DNA of 64,000 nucleotides from an uncultured Pseudomonadota bacterium. GTDB taxonomy: Bacteria > Myxococcota_A > Polyangia > Nannocystales > Nannocystaceae. This document shows positions 38,112 through 46,734 of the stretch, piece after piece (within the stretch, counting starts at the first letter, position 1; the number at the start of each line of letters is the position of its first letter). A program made the position numbers and the translations under genes. The notes under the pieces are model-generated. The model did no database searches, was not told where the DNA came from, and worked only from the letters and a program-made list of their open reading frames with translations. The stretch is taken from positions 1 to 64,000 of the forward strand of contig CAJXVA010000006.1 of assembly GCA_913061055.1 (NCBI GenBank), given 5' to 3'.

Positions 38112-39515
38112 GTGAGCACGTCCGACGACCAAAAACCGCCATCGAACGATGGCGGGAGCGAAGACGATCGGGTCGAGCACTCGGGCGAGCGGGCAGACAT
38201 GTCTACCCAGGGGTCCACAATCGGTCCGTCTGGGCCACCGCCCGCCGATCCGTCCGGGCCGGACCTCGCGGCGAGCCCCGCGTCGGTACCCGAGCCCCCG
38301 GGCAGCGAGTCGGCCGACGAGTTGGCCGACGACGATGCTGGGGGCGACGAGTCGACGGTCGAGGCGTCCCCGGTCGACGCATCGTCGGCCGACTCTGCGT
38401 CGGCTGCACCCGTCACACCGACCGGACCCGAACAGCCTGCGACGCGCACAGACCCCGGAGATGCTGGAACGGGCGAGCCGGTACAGGAGCCGCGCGCCGA
38501 GCCCGAAGGCCAGACCGAGGCGTCGCCGAAGGGGGACACAAGCTCGAGCCCGGAGCCCTCGGCCAACCCGCTGACTTCGATGTTGGGGTCGGTCAACGAG
38601 GCACGCTCGTGGCTGCTCGAGCTCCCCGACTTCGAGGGTCCGCTGGACCTGCTGCTGCACCTGGTTCGCCGACACGAACTCGACATCCTCGATATCCCGA
38701 TCTCGTTCGTGACCGAGAAGTACCTGGAGTACCTCGCGTTCATGCAAGCCCTCGATTTGGAGGTTGCCGGGGACTACCTGGTCATGGCGGCCACGCTCGC
38801 GTACCTCAAGAGCCGCGAACTCGTTCCCACAGAGCCGACCGAGGTCAGCGATGAGGGCCAAAGCGACGACGAGGGGCCCGACCCCCGCGAGGAGCTGATC
38901 GCGCGGCTGCTCGAGTATCAGAAGTACCGTGCGGCGGCGAGCGACCTCGATGGGCTCCCGATTCAGGGGCGCGACGTGTTCAGCCGGGGAGGGCGTATCG
39001 AGCTGCCGCCTGTCGACCCTGGGCTTGCTCCGCTCACGCTGTTCCGCCTCGCCGAGGCCTACAACCGCGTGTTGGACCGCGCGCGGATCCACAAGTCCCA
39101 CGATGTCGTGTTGGAGACCGTGTCCGTGGCGCAGCGGATGAACCAGCTCACCTCGATGCTCATTGAGCAGGAGCGGGTGGAGTTTGAGGGGCTGTTTCTC
39201 GGTCGCAGCTGGAACAGTGAATCCGAGCTGCGCTCGATGCTCGTCGTGACCCTGATGTCCGTGCTGGAGCTGACCAAGCTCGGGGTCATCTTCGTGCATC
39301 AGGACACGGCCAACGGGGCCATCGTGATCGAGCGCAAGGCGACCCCCGAAGAGGCCAAACAGGCCATTGCGGACTACGACGAGAACATCAGCTTTGGGAA
39401 GGTCAAACCTGGGGTTGCGGAAGCGTCCGCTTCGGGTGAGGCTGCGTCCTCGTCCGACGACCCGCAGGCCCCCGAGGCTCCCGAGTCGGACGCCGAGCCC
39501 GACAGCGATGTCTGA
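38112..39515 (+). CDS. scpA: segregation and condensation protein A with ~165-aa disordered N-terminal extension
   Basis: LPDFEGPLDLLLHLVRRHELDILDIPISFVTEKYLEYL...LAYLKSRELVP. Confidence 0.94.
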   Translation: MSTSDDQKPPSNDGGSEDDRVEHSGERADMSTQGSTIGPSGPPPADPSGPDLAASPASVPEPPGSESADELADDDAGGDESTVEASPVDASSADSASAAPVTPTGPEQPATRTDPGDAGTGEPVQEPRAEPEGQTEASPKGDTSSSPEPSANPLTSMLGSVNEARSWLLELPDFEGPLDLLLHLVRRHELDILDIPISFVTEKYLEYLAFMQALDLEVAGDYLVMAATLAYLKSRELVPTEPTEVSDEGQSDDEGPDPREELIARLLEYQKYRAAASDLDGLPIQGRDVFSRGGRIELPPVDPGLAPLTLFRLAEAYNRVLDRARIHKSHDVVLETVSVAQRMNQLTSMLIEQERVEFEGLFLGRSWNSESELRSMLVVTLMSVLELTKLGVIFVHQDTANGAIVIERKATPEEAKQAIADYDENISFGKVKPGVAEASASGEAASSSDDPQAPEAPESDAEPDSDV

Positions 39516-41121
39516 CCCCGCACAAGAGCCTTCCGAGCCAGAGATCGCTCCTGAGTCCGAGCCCGAGCCTGAGGCCGGGCCGGCACCCGAGCGCGCGCAG
39601 CCGCAGGAGGCGAGCCTCGAGGACCTGGTCGCGGCGTTGGGTCGTCCGCGCAACCGTGGCGATGAGCCCGAGGAGGAGGACGAGGATGAGGTCGCCGACC
39701 CCGAGCCGGACCCGTTCGCAGAGTACAGCGATCTCGACCTGGCCACGTCGTTGCCGATCGACCCCGACGACGACCTCTCGAAGGTCGAGGGCGAGGCTTC
39801 CCCGCGGCTGATGTCGATCATCGAGAGCCTGCTGTTCGCGGCCGACAAGCCGATGACGGTGAAGCTGATCCGCAGGCTCCTCAAAGAGCCCACCAAGCGT
39901 CAGATTCAGCTCTCTTTGAAACAGCTGATCTTCGACACCCAACATCGCGGCGTCGTTTTGGGGCAGGTGGCGGGCGGGTTTCGGCTGCGCACCCACCCCG
40001 ACAACGCTCCTTTCGTGCAGAAAATGATGGCCGGAAAACCGGTCCGTCTGTCGCGTTCGCAGCTCGAGTCGCTTGCCGTGGTCGCGTATCGGCAGCCGGT
40101 GACCAAGGCCGAGCTGGACCACATCCGCGGGGTGGATTGTGGAGCGGTGTTGCGGGTCCTGCTGGAGCGAGACCTGGCGAAGATCGTCGGCCGCAAAGAG
40201 GAAGCGGGCCGACCCCACCTCTACGGCACGACGGTCGCGTTCCTCGAGTTCTTCAACCTCAAGGGGTTGCGCGACCTTCCGGACCTTCATGAGTTCAAAG
40301 AACTCAGCGAGGAATCCGAAGCCACACTGAGGCACACGGTCCAGTCCGGCAGCCTCTCCGATGAACAGGAGGCGATGGGGCAGTCGCGCATCGAGTTCCC
40401 CGACGCCCAAGCGGGCGCGACGGCCGAAGACGGCCCGGCTGCAGACGGCCCGGCGCCAACGCCTGAGGGCGGCATGGAAGGCATCGGCGAAGCGACGTCG
40501 CGAGACTCTGATGCGCCCGACACGGATCCCGATGCGTCGAGTGACACGGTTGCCGCTCCGCTGAACGGGACGGAATCGAACCTCGAGTCGGATGCATCAT
40601 CAACACCCGCCGGTGATCAGGACGGGCCGGGGGATGCTGGCATCGACGATGCGCTGACCGTGAGTCCGCCCGACCCCCCGGCCGAGGCGACGGATTCGGA
40701 GCCGGAGGCTGACGCCCAGCCGGAGCCCAAGCCCGATGTCGAAGCGGAGGCCACAGCCGAGGTCGAAGCGGAGGCCACAGTCGACCTCGAAGTAGGGGCC
40801 ACAGACGACCTCGAAGCGGAGGCCGCAGCCGACCTCGAAGCGGAGGCCACAGCCGACCTCGAAGCGGAGGCCACAGCCGAGCCTGTTGAATCCCCGTCGA
40901 CGCCCGGTCCTCTCGAGGCGGATACGAACACGCCGGATTCGGAGTCCGGGCCGGTGACGTCGCCGGAGGCCGAGGACTCCAGTTCGGAGGCCGCGGGCAC
41001 CGACTCGCGTTCCTCCAGCGAGAGCGAAGGCTCCGCTGAACAACCCTCAGACCCGACAGTGTCGGAGTCGGACGCAACGGACGTTGCCGCCGACGACGAC
41101 CTGTCCAAAGACGAACCATGA
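39508..41121 (+). CDS. scpB: segregation and condensation protein B with acidic repeat-rich C-terminal tail
   Basis: MSIIESLLFAADKPMTVKLIRRLL, GFRLRTHPDNAPFVQKMM, SQLESLAVVAYRQPVTKAELDHIRGVDC, LYGTTVAFLEFFNLKGLRDLPDL. Confidence 0.94.
   Translation: MSDPAQEPSEPEIAPESEPEPEAGPAPERAQPQEASLEDLVAALGRPRNRGDEPEEEDEDEVADPEPDPFAEYSDLDLATSLPIDPDDDLSKVEGEASPRLMSIIESLLFAADKPMTVKLIRRLLKEPTKRQIQLSLKQLIFDTQHRGVVLGQVAGGFRLRTHPDNAPFVQKMMAGKPVRLSRSQLESLAVVAYRQPVTKAELDHIRGVDCGAVLRVLLERDLAKIVGRKEEAGRPHLYGTTVAFLEFFNLKGLRDLPDLHEFKELSEESEATLRHTVQSGSLSDEQEAMGQSRIEFPDAQAGATAEDGPAADGPAPTPEGGMEGIGEATSRDSDAPDTDPDASSDTVAAPLNGTESNLESDASSTPAGDQDGPGDAGIDDALTVSPPDPPAEATDSEPEADAQPEPKPDVEAEATAEVEAEATVDLEVGATDDLEAEAAADLEAEATADLEAEATAEPVESPSTPGPLEADTNTPDSESGPVTSPEAEDSSSEAAGTDSRSSSESEGSAEQPSDPTVSESDATDVAADDDLSKDEP
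40741..40884 (+). repeat. six tandem 24-bp repeats encoding EAEATADL-type octapeptides in scpB
   Basis: gaagcggaggccacagccgacctc and variants in exact 24-nt register. Confidence 0.95.
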
Positions 41122-41978
41122 GCCGCCGATCGAAGCCACCGAAGCCACCGAAATCAGACGGGGGCCGCCGTAGCCGTGGCCCAACGCCGGCCAAACCGGC
41201 ACCCGAGCGCGCCCAAGACATCGGTGAACTCACCGGTCAGGTCCGGCTGCAGAAAGTCCTCGCGCGAGCGGGCGTCAGCTCCCGGCGCGGCGGTGAAGCG
41301 CTCATCGCCGAGGGGCGCATCAAGGTCAACGGCCAGGTCGTCACGACCCCAGGGACCCGGGTGGACCCGGTGCGCGATCGGATCAGCGTCGATGGCAAGC
41401 TGGTCGAGCCGGAGCCGCCGATCTACTTGGTCCTCAACAAGCCCGACGAGAGCGTGTGCTCCACCGAGAAGAAGGTGGACGAGCGAGGACGGGCGACCGT
41501 CATTTCGTTCCTGCGAGGCATCGATGCCCGCGTCTTCCCGGTGGGCCGGCTCGACTACCACACGCGTGGGGCCTTGCTGATCACCAACGACGGCGAGTTC
41601 GCCTCTCGGCTTCTGCACCCGCGACACAAGGTCCCGCGGACCTATCACGTGAAGTTTCAGGGTCGCTTGGACAACGTCGCCATCGACAAGCTTCGCGCAG
41701 GCGTGACCCTGGAGGACGGCACGGTGACCCAACCGGTCGACGAGCTGTTGGTCATGCGGGACACCGAAACCAACACGTGGGTCCAGATCACGCTCAGTCA
41801 CGAACTCAACCGACAGATCCGACGCATGGGGGAGGCCGTCGAGCACCCGGTGCTCAAGCTCATTCGTGTGGCGTTTGCCGACGTCACAGTCGATGATCTG
41901 CCAGAGGGGCAGTTCCGGCAGCTGCGAGAGACCGAACTGGGCGATCTACGGACCCGGACCGGGCTGTCCGGCGGCTGA
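41118..41978 (+). CDS. rRNA pseudouridine synthase (RsuA/RluB family)
   Basis: S4 domain RLQKVLARAGVSSRRGGEALIAEGRIKVNG; VGRLDYHTRGALLITNDGEFASRLLHPRHKVPRTYHV. Confidence 0.93.
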   Translation: MSRRSKPPKPPKSDGGRRSRGPTPAKPAPERAQDIGELTGQVRLQKVLARAGVSSRRGGEALIAEGRIKVNGQVVTTPGTRVDPVRDRISVDGKLVEPEPPIYLVLNKPDESVCSTEKKVDERGRATVISFLRGIDARVFPVGRLDYHTRGALLITNDGEFASRLLHPRHKVPRTYHVKFQGRLDNVAIDKLRAGVTLEDGTVTQPVDELLVMRDTETNTWVQITLSHELNRQIRRMGEAVEHPVLKLIRVAFADVTVDDLPEGQFRQLRETELGDLRTRTGLSGG

Positions 41979-42002
41979 AGAACTGCGCGCTGGACGCGGG
42001 AA

Positions 42003-42047
42003 TGCGCTTCTCAGGCCGCTAGATGGCCCTGGGAGGCGCTTTTTCGC
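42003..42047 (+). terminator. probable rho-independent terminator
   Basis: gcgcttctcaggcc-gctagat-ggccctgggaggcgctttttc. Confidence 0.55.
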
Positions 42048-42174
42048 ATGAGAGCTGACGCCTCGAACCGCGCCGAGAGAGGCCTTGCGCGGGCGGGTTG
42101 CTGTCGTGTAGGTTCTCGCGCTCTGGGCCGGCCGCCTTCGGTGCCTGCCCCCAACGCCTCAAGAGACTTCAGTC

Positions 42175-42480
42175 ATGGCCAAGCTTTCCCAAGTTCTGCG
42201 CGACGAAAAGCGCGACAAGCTCATCGCCAAGTACGCCGAGAAGCGTGCCGAGCTCCGCAAGAAGATCAAAGACCCCAATCTCGACCCGGACGAGAAGTGG
42301 GTTGCGATCGACGCGCTGAACCAACTGCCCAAGAACTCCTGCCCAACCCGCAAGACCAGGCGCTGCATGCTTACGGGCCGCAGCAAAGCCGTCTATCGGA
42401 AGTTCGGCCTGTCGCGCATCATGCTTCGCGACCTTGCCCTCGCCGGCGATCTGCCTGGCGTCACCAAGTCGAGCTGGTAG
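42175..42480 (+). CDS. rpsN: 30S ribosomal protein S14 (long form without zinc ribbon)
   Basis: [42 protein letters not shown]. Confidence 0.95.
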   Translation: MAKLSQVLRDEKRDKLIAKYAEKRAELRKKIKDPNLDPDEKWVAIDALNQLPKNSCPTRKTRRCMLTGRSKAVYRKFGLSRIMLRDLALAGDLPGVTKSSW

Positions 42481-42523
42481 CCCCAGCCGTCTTCTAGAAC
42501 GACTAGGAAAAGGAAACGCTGCC

Positions 42524-42838
42524 ATGAAGATGGGCGTACATCCCGACTACCACAAAGTGCTGTTCGTCGATTCGTCGAGCGGTCAAGAGTGGGTCGCATT
42601 CTCTACTCAGAACACCAGCGAGAAGCGCGAGGTTGACGGCGTTGAAATGTCCGTCGTCAAGCTCGACATCTCGAGCCACAGCCACCCGTTCTGGACGGGC
42701 CAGGCGCGGACCATGGATACCGAGGGTCGTATCGACCGCTTCAAGCGCCGCTGGGCCGGCCGCACGAAGAAGGGCAAAGAGACGCCCAAAGAGACGGCCG
42801 ACGCAGCGGACGTATCGGGCGTATCGAAAGAGTCGTAG
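42524..42838 (+). CDS. rpmE: 50S ribosomal protein L31 type B
   Basis: MKMGVHPDYHKVLFVDSSSGQEWVAFST...VKLDISSHSHPFWTGQARTMDTEGRIDRFKRRW; no Cys pairs. Confidence 0.93.
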   Translation: MKMGVHPDYHKVLFVDSSSGQEWVAFSTQNTSEKREVDGVEMSVVKLDISSHSHPFWTGQARTMDTEGRIDRFKRRWAGRTKKGKETPKETADAADVSGVSKES

Positions 42839-42847
42839 TCTTCGCTC

Positions 42848-44320
42848 GTGTCCGAGGCACACGTGAATCCGAAGGGTAGCGACAACCGCGTCGCTGCAAG
42901 TGAGGCTCCGTTCATCACGGGGCCTCACGCGATCGATGACACCTTGATCGCACGTGCGCTCGGTGTGGCGCTTGAACAGGGGGGCGACTTCGCTGACCTC
43001 TACTTCGAGTACCGCCGGGCCGCGTCCATTTCGATGGAGGACGGTCGCGTCCGCAGCGTTGGCGGAGGCATCGACCTCGGCGTCGGCGTGCGGGTCGTGA
43101 ACGGCACCGCGGTCGGGTACGCCTACGCGGAGAGCCTCGATCCCGAGGAGCTTCTCGCAGCGGCTCGGACGGCGGCTCGGATCGCAACCGGCGGCAAGGT
43201 CGTGGCTCCGATCAACGTCACGCGTGTGCGTGCTCCGAGTCGCTACGCGGTCTCCGAGAACCTCGTCGACGTTCCTGGGGCGGACCGGGTGGCGCTGCTG
43301 CGTCGCGCCGATGCTGCCGCGCGGGCGGCCGACAGCCGAATCGCTCGCGTCGATGCGTCGCTGGTGTCGGTCCACAAGGAACTCTTGGTCTGCAACAGCC
43401 GCGGCGCGGTCGTGCACGACGTGCAGCCGATGAGCCGCATGGGCGTGTCCGTCGTCGCAGGTGATGGGGACCGGACCGAGTCAGGCAGCAGTGGTGGCGG
43501 TGGTCGCTACGGCATCGAGTACTTCGCGATGGTGTCCCCAGAGGACCACGGTCAAGAGGCCGCTCGGGTTGCGTTGGTCAACCTCGACTCTCGCCCCGCG
43601 CCTGCGGGGGCCATGCCGGTCGTGCTCGCACCGGGCGACTCCGGCATCCTGTTGCACGAAGCGGTGGGGCACGGTCTCGAGGCCGACTTCAACCGCAAGC
43701 AGACCTCCAACTACACCGGTCGGGTGGGCGAGTCCGTCGCCTCCGAGCTGGTCACCGTCGTCGACGACCCCGCGCTCGAGGGCAGCCGCGGCAGCATCAA
43801 CGTCGACGACGAAGGCGAGATCCCGCAGGAGCACCGCCTCATCGAGGACGGCATCTTGCGCGGCTACATGCACGACCGGATCAGCGCGGAGCACTTCGGC
43901 GAGCCCGCATCCGGCAGTGGCCGTCGGGAGAGCTTCCGCGAGGTGCCTCTGCCGCGCATGACCAACACGTTGATGACGGCTGGCCAGGACGACCCCGAGG
44001 AGATCATTCGCTCGGTCAAGAAGGGCGTCTACGCCAAGAAGTTCAGCGGCGGTCAGGTCAACATCAGCAACGGCGACTTCGTCTTCAGCCTCACCGAGGG
44101 CTACCTGATCGAGGACGGCAAGATCACCGCACCACTCAAAGGGGTGAACCTGATCGGCAATGGCCCCGAAGCGTTGGCCACGGTCTCCAAGGTCGGTCAC
44201 GACTTCGAGCTGTCCGACGGCATGTGGACCTGCGGCAAGGACGGGCAGAGCGTGCCGGTCGGCGTCGGCATGCCCACCGTGAAACTCGACGAACTCACCG
44301 TCGGCGGAACCGAAGCCTGA
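42848..44320 (+). CDS. tldD: metalloprotease TldD
   Basis: LAPGDSGILLHEAVGHGLEADFNRKQTSNYTGRVGESVAS; GEIPQEHRLIEDGILRGYMHDRISA. Confidence 0.95.
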   Translation: MSEAHVNPKGSDNRVAASEAPFITGPHAIDDTLIARALGVALEQGGDFADLYFEYRRAASISMEDGRVRSVGGGIDLGVGVRVVNGTAVGYAYAESLDPEELLAAARTAARIATGGKVVAPINVTRVRAPSRYAVSENLVDVPGADRVALLRRADAAARAADSRIARVDASLVSVHKELLVCNSRGAVVHDVQPMSRMGVSVVAGDGDRTESGSSGGGGRYGIEYFAMVSPEDHGQEAARVALVNLDSRPAPAGAMPVVLAPGDSGILLHEAVGHGLEADFNRKQTSNYTGRVGESVASELVTVVDDPALEGSRGSINVDDEGEIPQEHRLIEDGILRGYMHDRISAEHFGEPASGSGRRESFREVPLPRMTNTLMTAGQDDPEEIIRSVKKGVYAKKFSGGQVNISNGDFVFSLTEGYLIEDGKITAPLKGVNLIGNGPEALATVSKVGHDFELSDGMWTCGKDGQSVPVGVGMPTVKLDELTVGGTEA

Positions 44321-44330
44321 GGAGCCGGAC

Positions 44331-45713
44331 ATGGCCAGCACCAGCAAGACCCCCGAGATCCTCGCCCGCCTCACCGGATCCGCAGAGCATGCGGTCGCAA
44401 CGCTTCGCGCCCTCGGCGTGGACCATGCCGAAGTCAGTGTCGGTGTCGGAAACGAGCTCGAGGTTGGCGTTCGCAAGGACGAGCCCGAGCTCGTCAAAGA
44501 AGCCCAGAGCAGCGGGCTGTCGGTCCGCGTGATGCGGTCCGAACGCGTGGCGACGAGCTCCACGACGGACCTGTCCAAGGACGCCGTCGAGGCGTTTTTG
44601 AAGACCGTCGTCGAGATGGCGGAGATCAGCGAGCCGGACCCGATGGCCGCGCCGCCATCACCGGACGAGCTCGCCGACGCATCCGCGCTGCCCGAGCTCG
44701 ACCTGTTCGACCCGGAGACCGACGGCATCGATGCCGCCCGTGCTCTCGAACTCGCCCGGGCCGGAGAGCGTGCCGCCTTCGCGGCCGACAAGCGCATCAC
44801 AACCTCCGAGGGGGCGAGCTTCTCCCGCAGCAGCGGCCACGGCGTGCTCGCGACGACCGGCGGCTTCGTTGGGACCCGCTACGGCACCTACCAATCGCTG
44901 GTAGTGCAGGCGGTCGCCGACGATGAAGGCGGCAAGAAACGCAACGGGATGTACTGGACCGGCGGGCGGTTCTTCGCCGACCTCGACGATCCCGCATCGG
45001 TGGGCGCCGAGGCTGCCCTGCGGGCAGTTCGAACCCTGGGCGCGTCCAAGATGCCGACCGGGCAGTATCCGATCGTGTTCGACAAGGACGCGGCGCGCAG
45101 CATCGTCGGACTCGTGGCCAGCTGCGTGGTGGGCGATGCGGTCTACCGCAAGCGCAGCTACCTCGCAGAGCGTCTCGGAGACGCGGTGGCCGCCTCGGGC
45201 GTGACCATCGTCGACGACCCCCTGGTGTCGCGCGGTCCGGGCTCCCGGCGCTTCGACGGCGAGGGCCGAGCGGTCCGTGCAATCCCGGTGATCGACGACG
45301 GCGTGCTCTCCACGTTCCTGCTCGACACCTACAGCGCCCGCAAGCTCGAGATGAGCCCGACCGGGTCCGCGTCCGGGGGCGGCGGCATCCCGCACAGCTC
45401 CGTCAGCAACTTCTACATGTTGGCCGGCGAACTCGAGCCCGAGGCGCTGCTCGAGGGCATCGAGACCGGCTTGTACGTCAGCCGGATGATGGGCTTCGGC
45501 TTCGATGCCGTCACCGGCACCTTCTCGCGCGGGGCCGAAGGGTTCCTGATCGAGAACGGCAAGCTGACTCGCCCCGTCGGCGAGATCACGATCTCCCGCA
45601 ACCTCGATGACATCTTGCTGGGTATCGACGCCATCGCGAATGACCTCGATCACCGAACGTCGACCGCGGCGCCAAGCTTCCGGGTCGACCAGATGACGGT
45701 CGCGGGGAGCTAG
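44331..45713 (+). CDS. pmbA: TldE/PmbA family protein
   Basis: PIVFDKDAARSIVGLVASCVVGDAVYRKRSYLAERLGDAVA; SGGGGIPHSSVSNFYMLAGE; GFGFDAVTGTFSRGAEGFLIENG. Confidence 0.92.
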   Translation: MASTSKTPEILARLTGSAEHAVATLRALGVDHAEVSVGVGNELEVGVRKDEPELVKEAQSSGLSVRVMRSERVATSSTTDLSKDAVEAFLKTVVEMAEISEPDPMAAPPSPDELADASALPELDLFDPETDGIDAARALELARAGERAAFAADKRITTSEGASFSRSSGHGVLATTGGFVGTRYGTYQSLVVQAVADDEGGKKRNGMYWTGGRFFADLDDPASVGAEAALRAVRTLGASKMPTGQYPIVFDKDAARSIVGLVASCVVGDAVYRKRSYLAERLGDAVAASGVTIVDDPLVSRGPGSRRFDGEGRAVRAIPVIDDGVLSTFLLDTYSARKLEMSPTGSASGGGGIPHSSVSNFYMLAGELEPEALLEGIETGLYVSRMMGFGFDAVTGTFSRGAEGFLIENGKLTRPVGEITISRNLDDILLGIDAIANDLDHRTSTAAPSFRVDQMTVAGS

Positions 45714-45739
45714 CCCAAGTGCGACGGCTGGGCTTGGGC
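45713..45739. terminator. possible bidirectional hairpin between convergent tldE and phosphatase genes
   Basis: gcccaag-13 nt-cttgggc; no T tract. Confidence 0.3.
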
Positions 45740-45741
45740 GG

Positions 45742-46617
45742 CTACGCCGTCCGGGGCCCCAGCCAGGACTCCGCCAACGTCGCGAGCCGCTCCAAGATCG
45801 GCTCGTGGTGCTCGGCCGCGCACGCAACCACCCCACCGGGATGCGTCACCGGAGGAGCGCTGAAGTCCAGAGGGTCGCCGCGGAGGTCACTGACACGTCC
45901 ACCGGCGGCGAGAACCAGTGCCAGCGGCGGGGCCGTGTCCCACATCTTCGTCTTGCCCGGCGCCTGCACGTAGCAATCGGACTGGCCGCGGGCGACGGAG
46001 GCCATGCGGACGCCGACGGAGCCCACCGAGCGGATCCGGTCGCGGCTGATGCCGAGCGCCTTGTGAATCTCCCGTTGGCGGGAGAACGGAGCGACCTTGC
46101 CTCCGATGATCTGAATCTCGTCCCAGGGACGTGCCACGACGTGCAGCGGGACGGGCCCGGCGAGGGTCTCGGTCTCGCCGACCCACCGCTGGGACGGTGT
46201 GCCGGCGCCCTGCAGCGAGGCCCAGCTGAGCCGCCCGTGGGCTGGTTCGGCGACGACGCCCAAGACGGGCGCGCCGTCGATGCACAGGCCGAGTTGAACC
46301 GTCCAGCCCGGCGTGCCGCGGGCGAACTCGCGGGTGCCGTCGATCGGGTCGACGAACCAGCAGCGGCCGCCGCGTTGCCACGGGGTTTCTTCCCAACTCT
46401 CCTCGGCGACGATAGGGTCGTCGGGAAACGCCTCCCGCAGGGCACCGACGATGTGGGCGTCGACCGTCTCGTCCGCAGCGGTGACCGGTCCGCCGCCCAG
46501 CGGCTTGTTTCGCAGCCGCAGGATTCGGGCCCCGCCTCGCTGGAACCCGCGGGCGATCTCGGCACCGGTTCGCGCCAAGGACGTCGCCAGGCGGCGCTCT
46601 TCGTCGAAGGAGACCAA
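45742..46617 (-). CDS. inositol monophosphatase / 3'(2'),5'-bisphosphate nucleotidase family (CysQ-like)
   Basis: PVTAADETVDAHIVGAL, IVAEESWE, WFVDPIDGTREFARG; TTG start. Confidence 0.85.
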   Translation of the reverse strand: MVSFDEERRLATSLARTGAEIARGFQRGGARILRLRNKPLGGGPVTAADETVDAHIVGALREAFPDDPIVAEESWEETPWQRGGRCWFVDPIDGTREFARGTPGWTVQLGLCIDGAPVLGVVAEPAHGRLSWASLQGAGTPSQRWVGETETLAGPVPLHVVARPWDEIQIIGGKVAPFSRQREIHKALGISRDRIRSVGSVGVRMASVARGQSDCYVQAPGKTKMWDTAPPLALVLAAGGRVSDLRGDPLDFSAPPVTHPGGVVACAAEHHEPILERLATLAESWLGPRTA

Positions 46618-46697
46618 GTTCCTGGGTACGGTAGCGCCCCCGACCCTCGATGGCGACCCGATAGCGTGCAGCCGGAGCGTCCAGATACGCCCGGAGG

Positions 46698-46727
46698 TTG
46701 AGTCAACCCGCCGGCGGCTCCTACACT
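46698..46727 (+). promoter_or_regulatory. putative promoter with -10 (TACACT) 7 nt upstream of the start codon (leaderless)
   Basis: TTGAGT, 18 nt, TACACT, gtccggc, ATG. Confidence 0.45.
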
Positions 46728-46734
46728 GTCCGGC

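Noticed and set aside
36675-39896. 1073-aa minus-strand ORF
   Set aside because: Spans antisense of the M50 protease and scpA/scpB; no recognisable domains, composition typical of shadow ORFs.
40741-40884. Possible CRISPR-like array
   Set aside because: 24-bp units are contiguous without spacers and encode in-frame octapeptides of ScpB.
42848-45713. RiPP biosynthetic locus around TldD/TldE
   Set aside because: TldD/E can mature peptides, but there is no short precursor ORF, RRE or radical SAM gene nearby; ordinary housekeeping pair.
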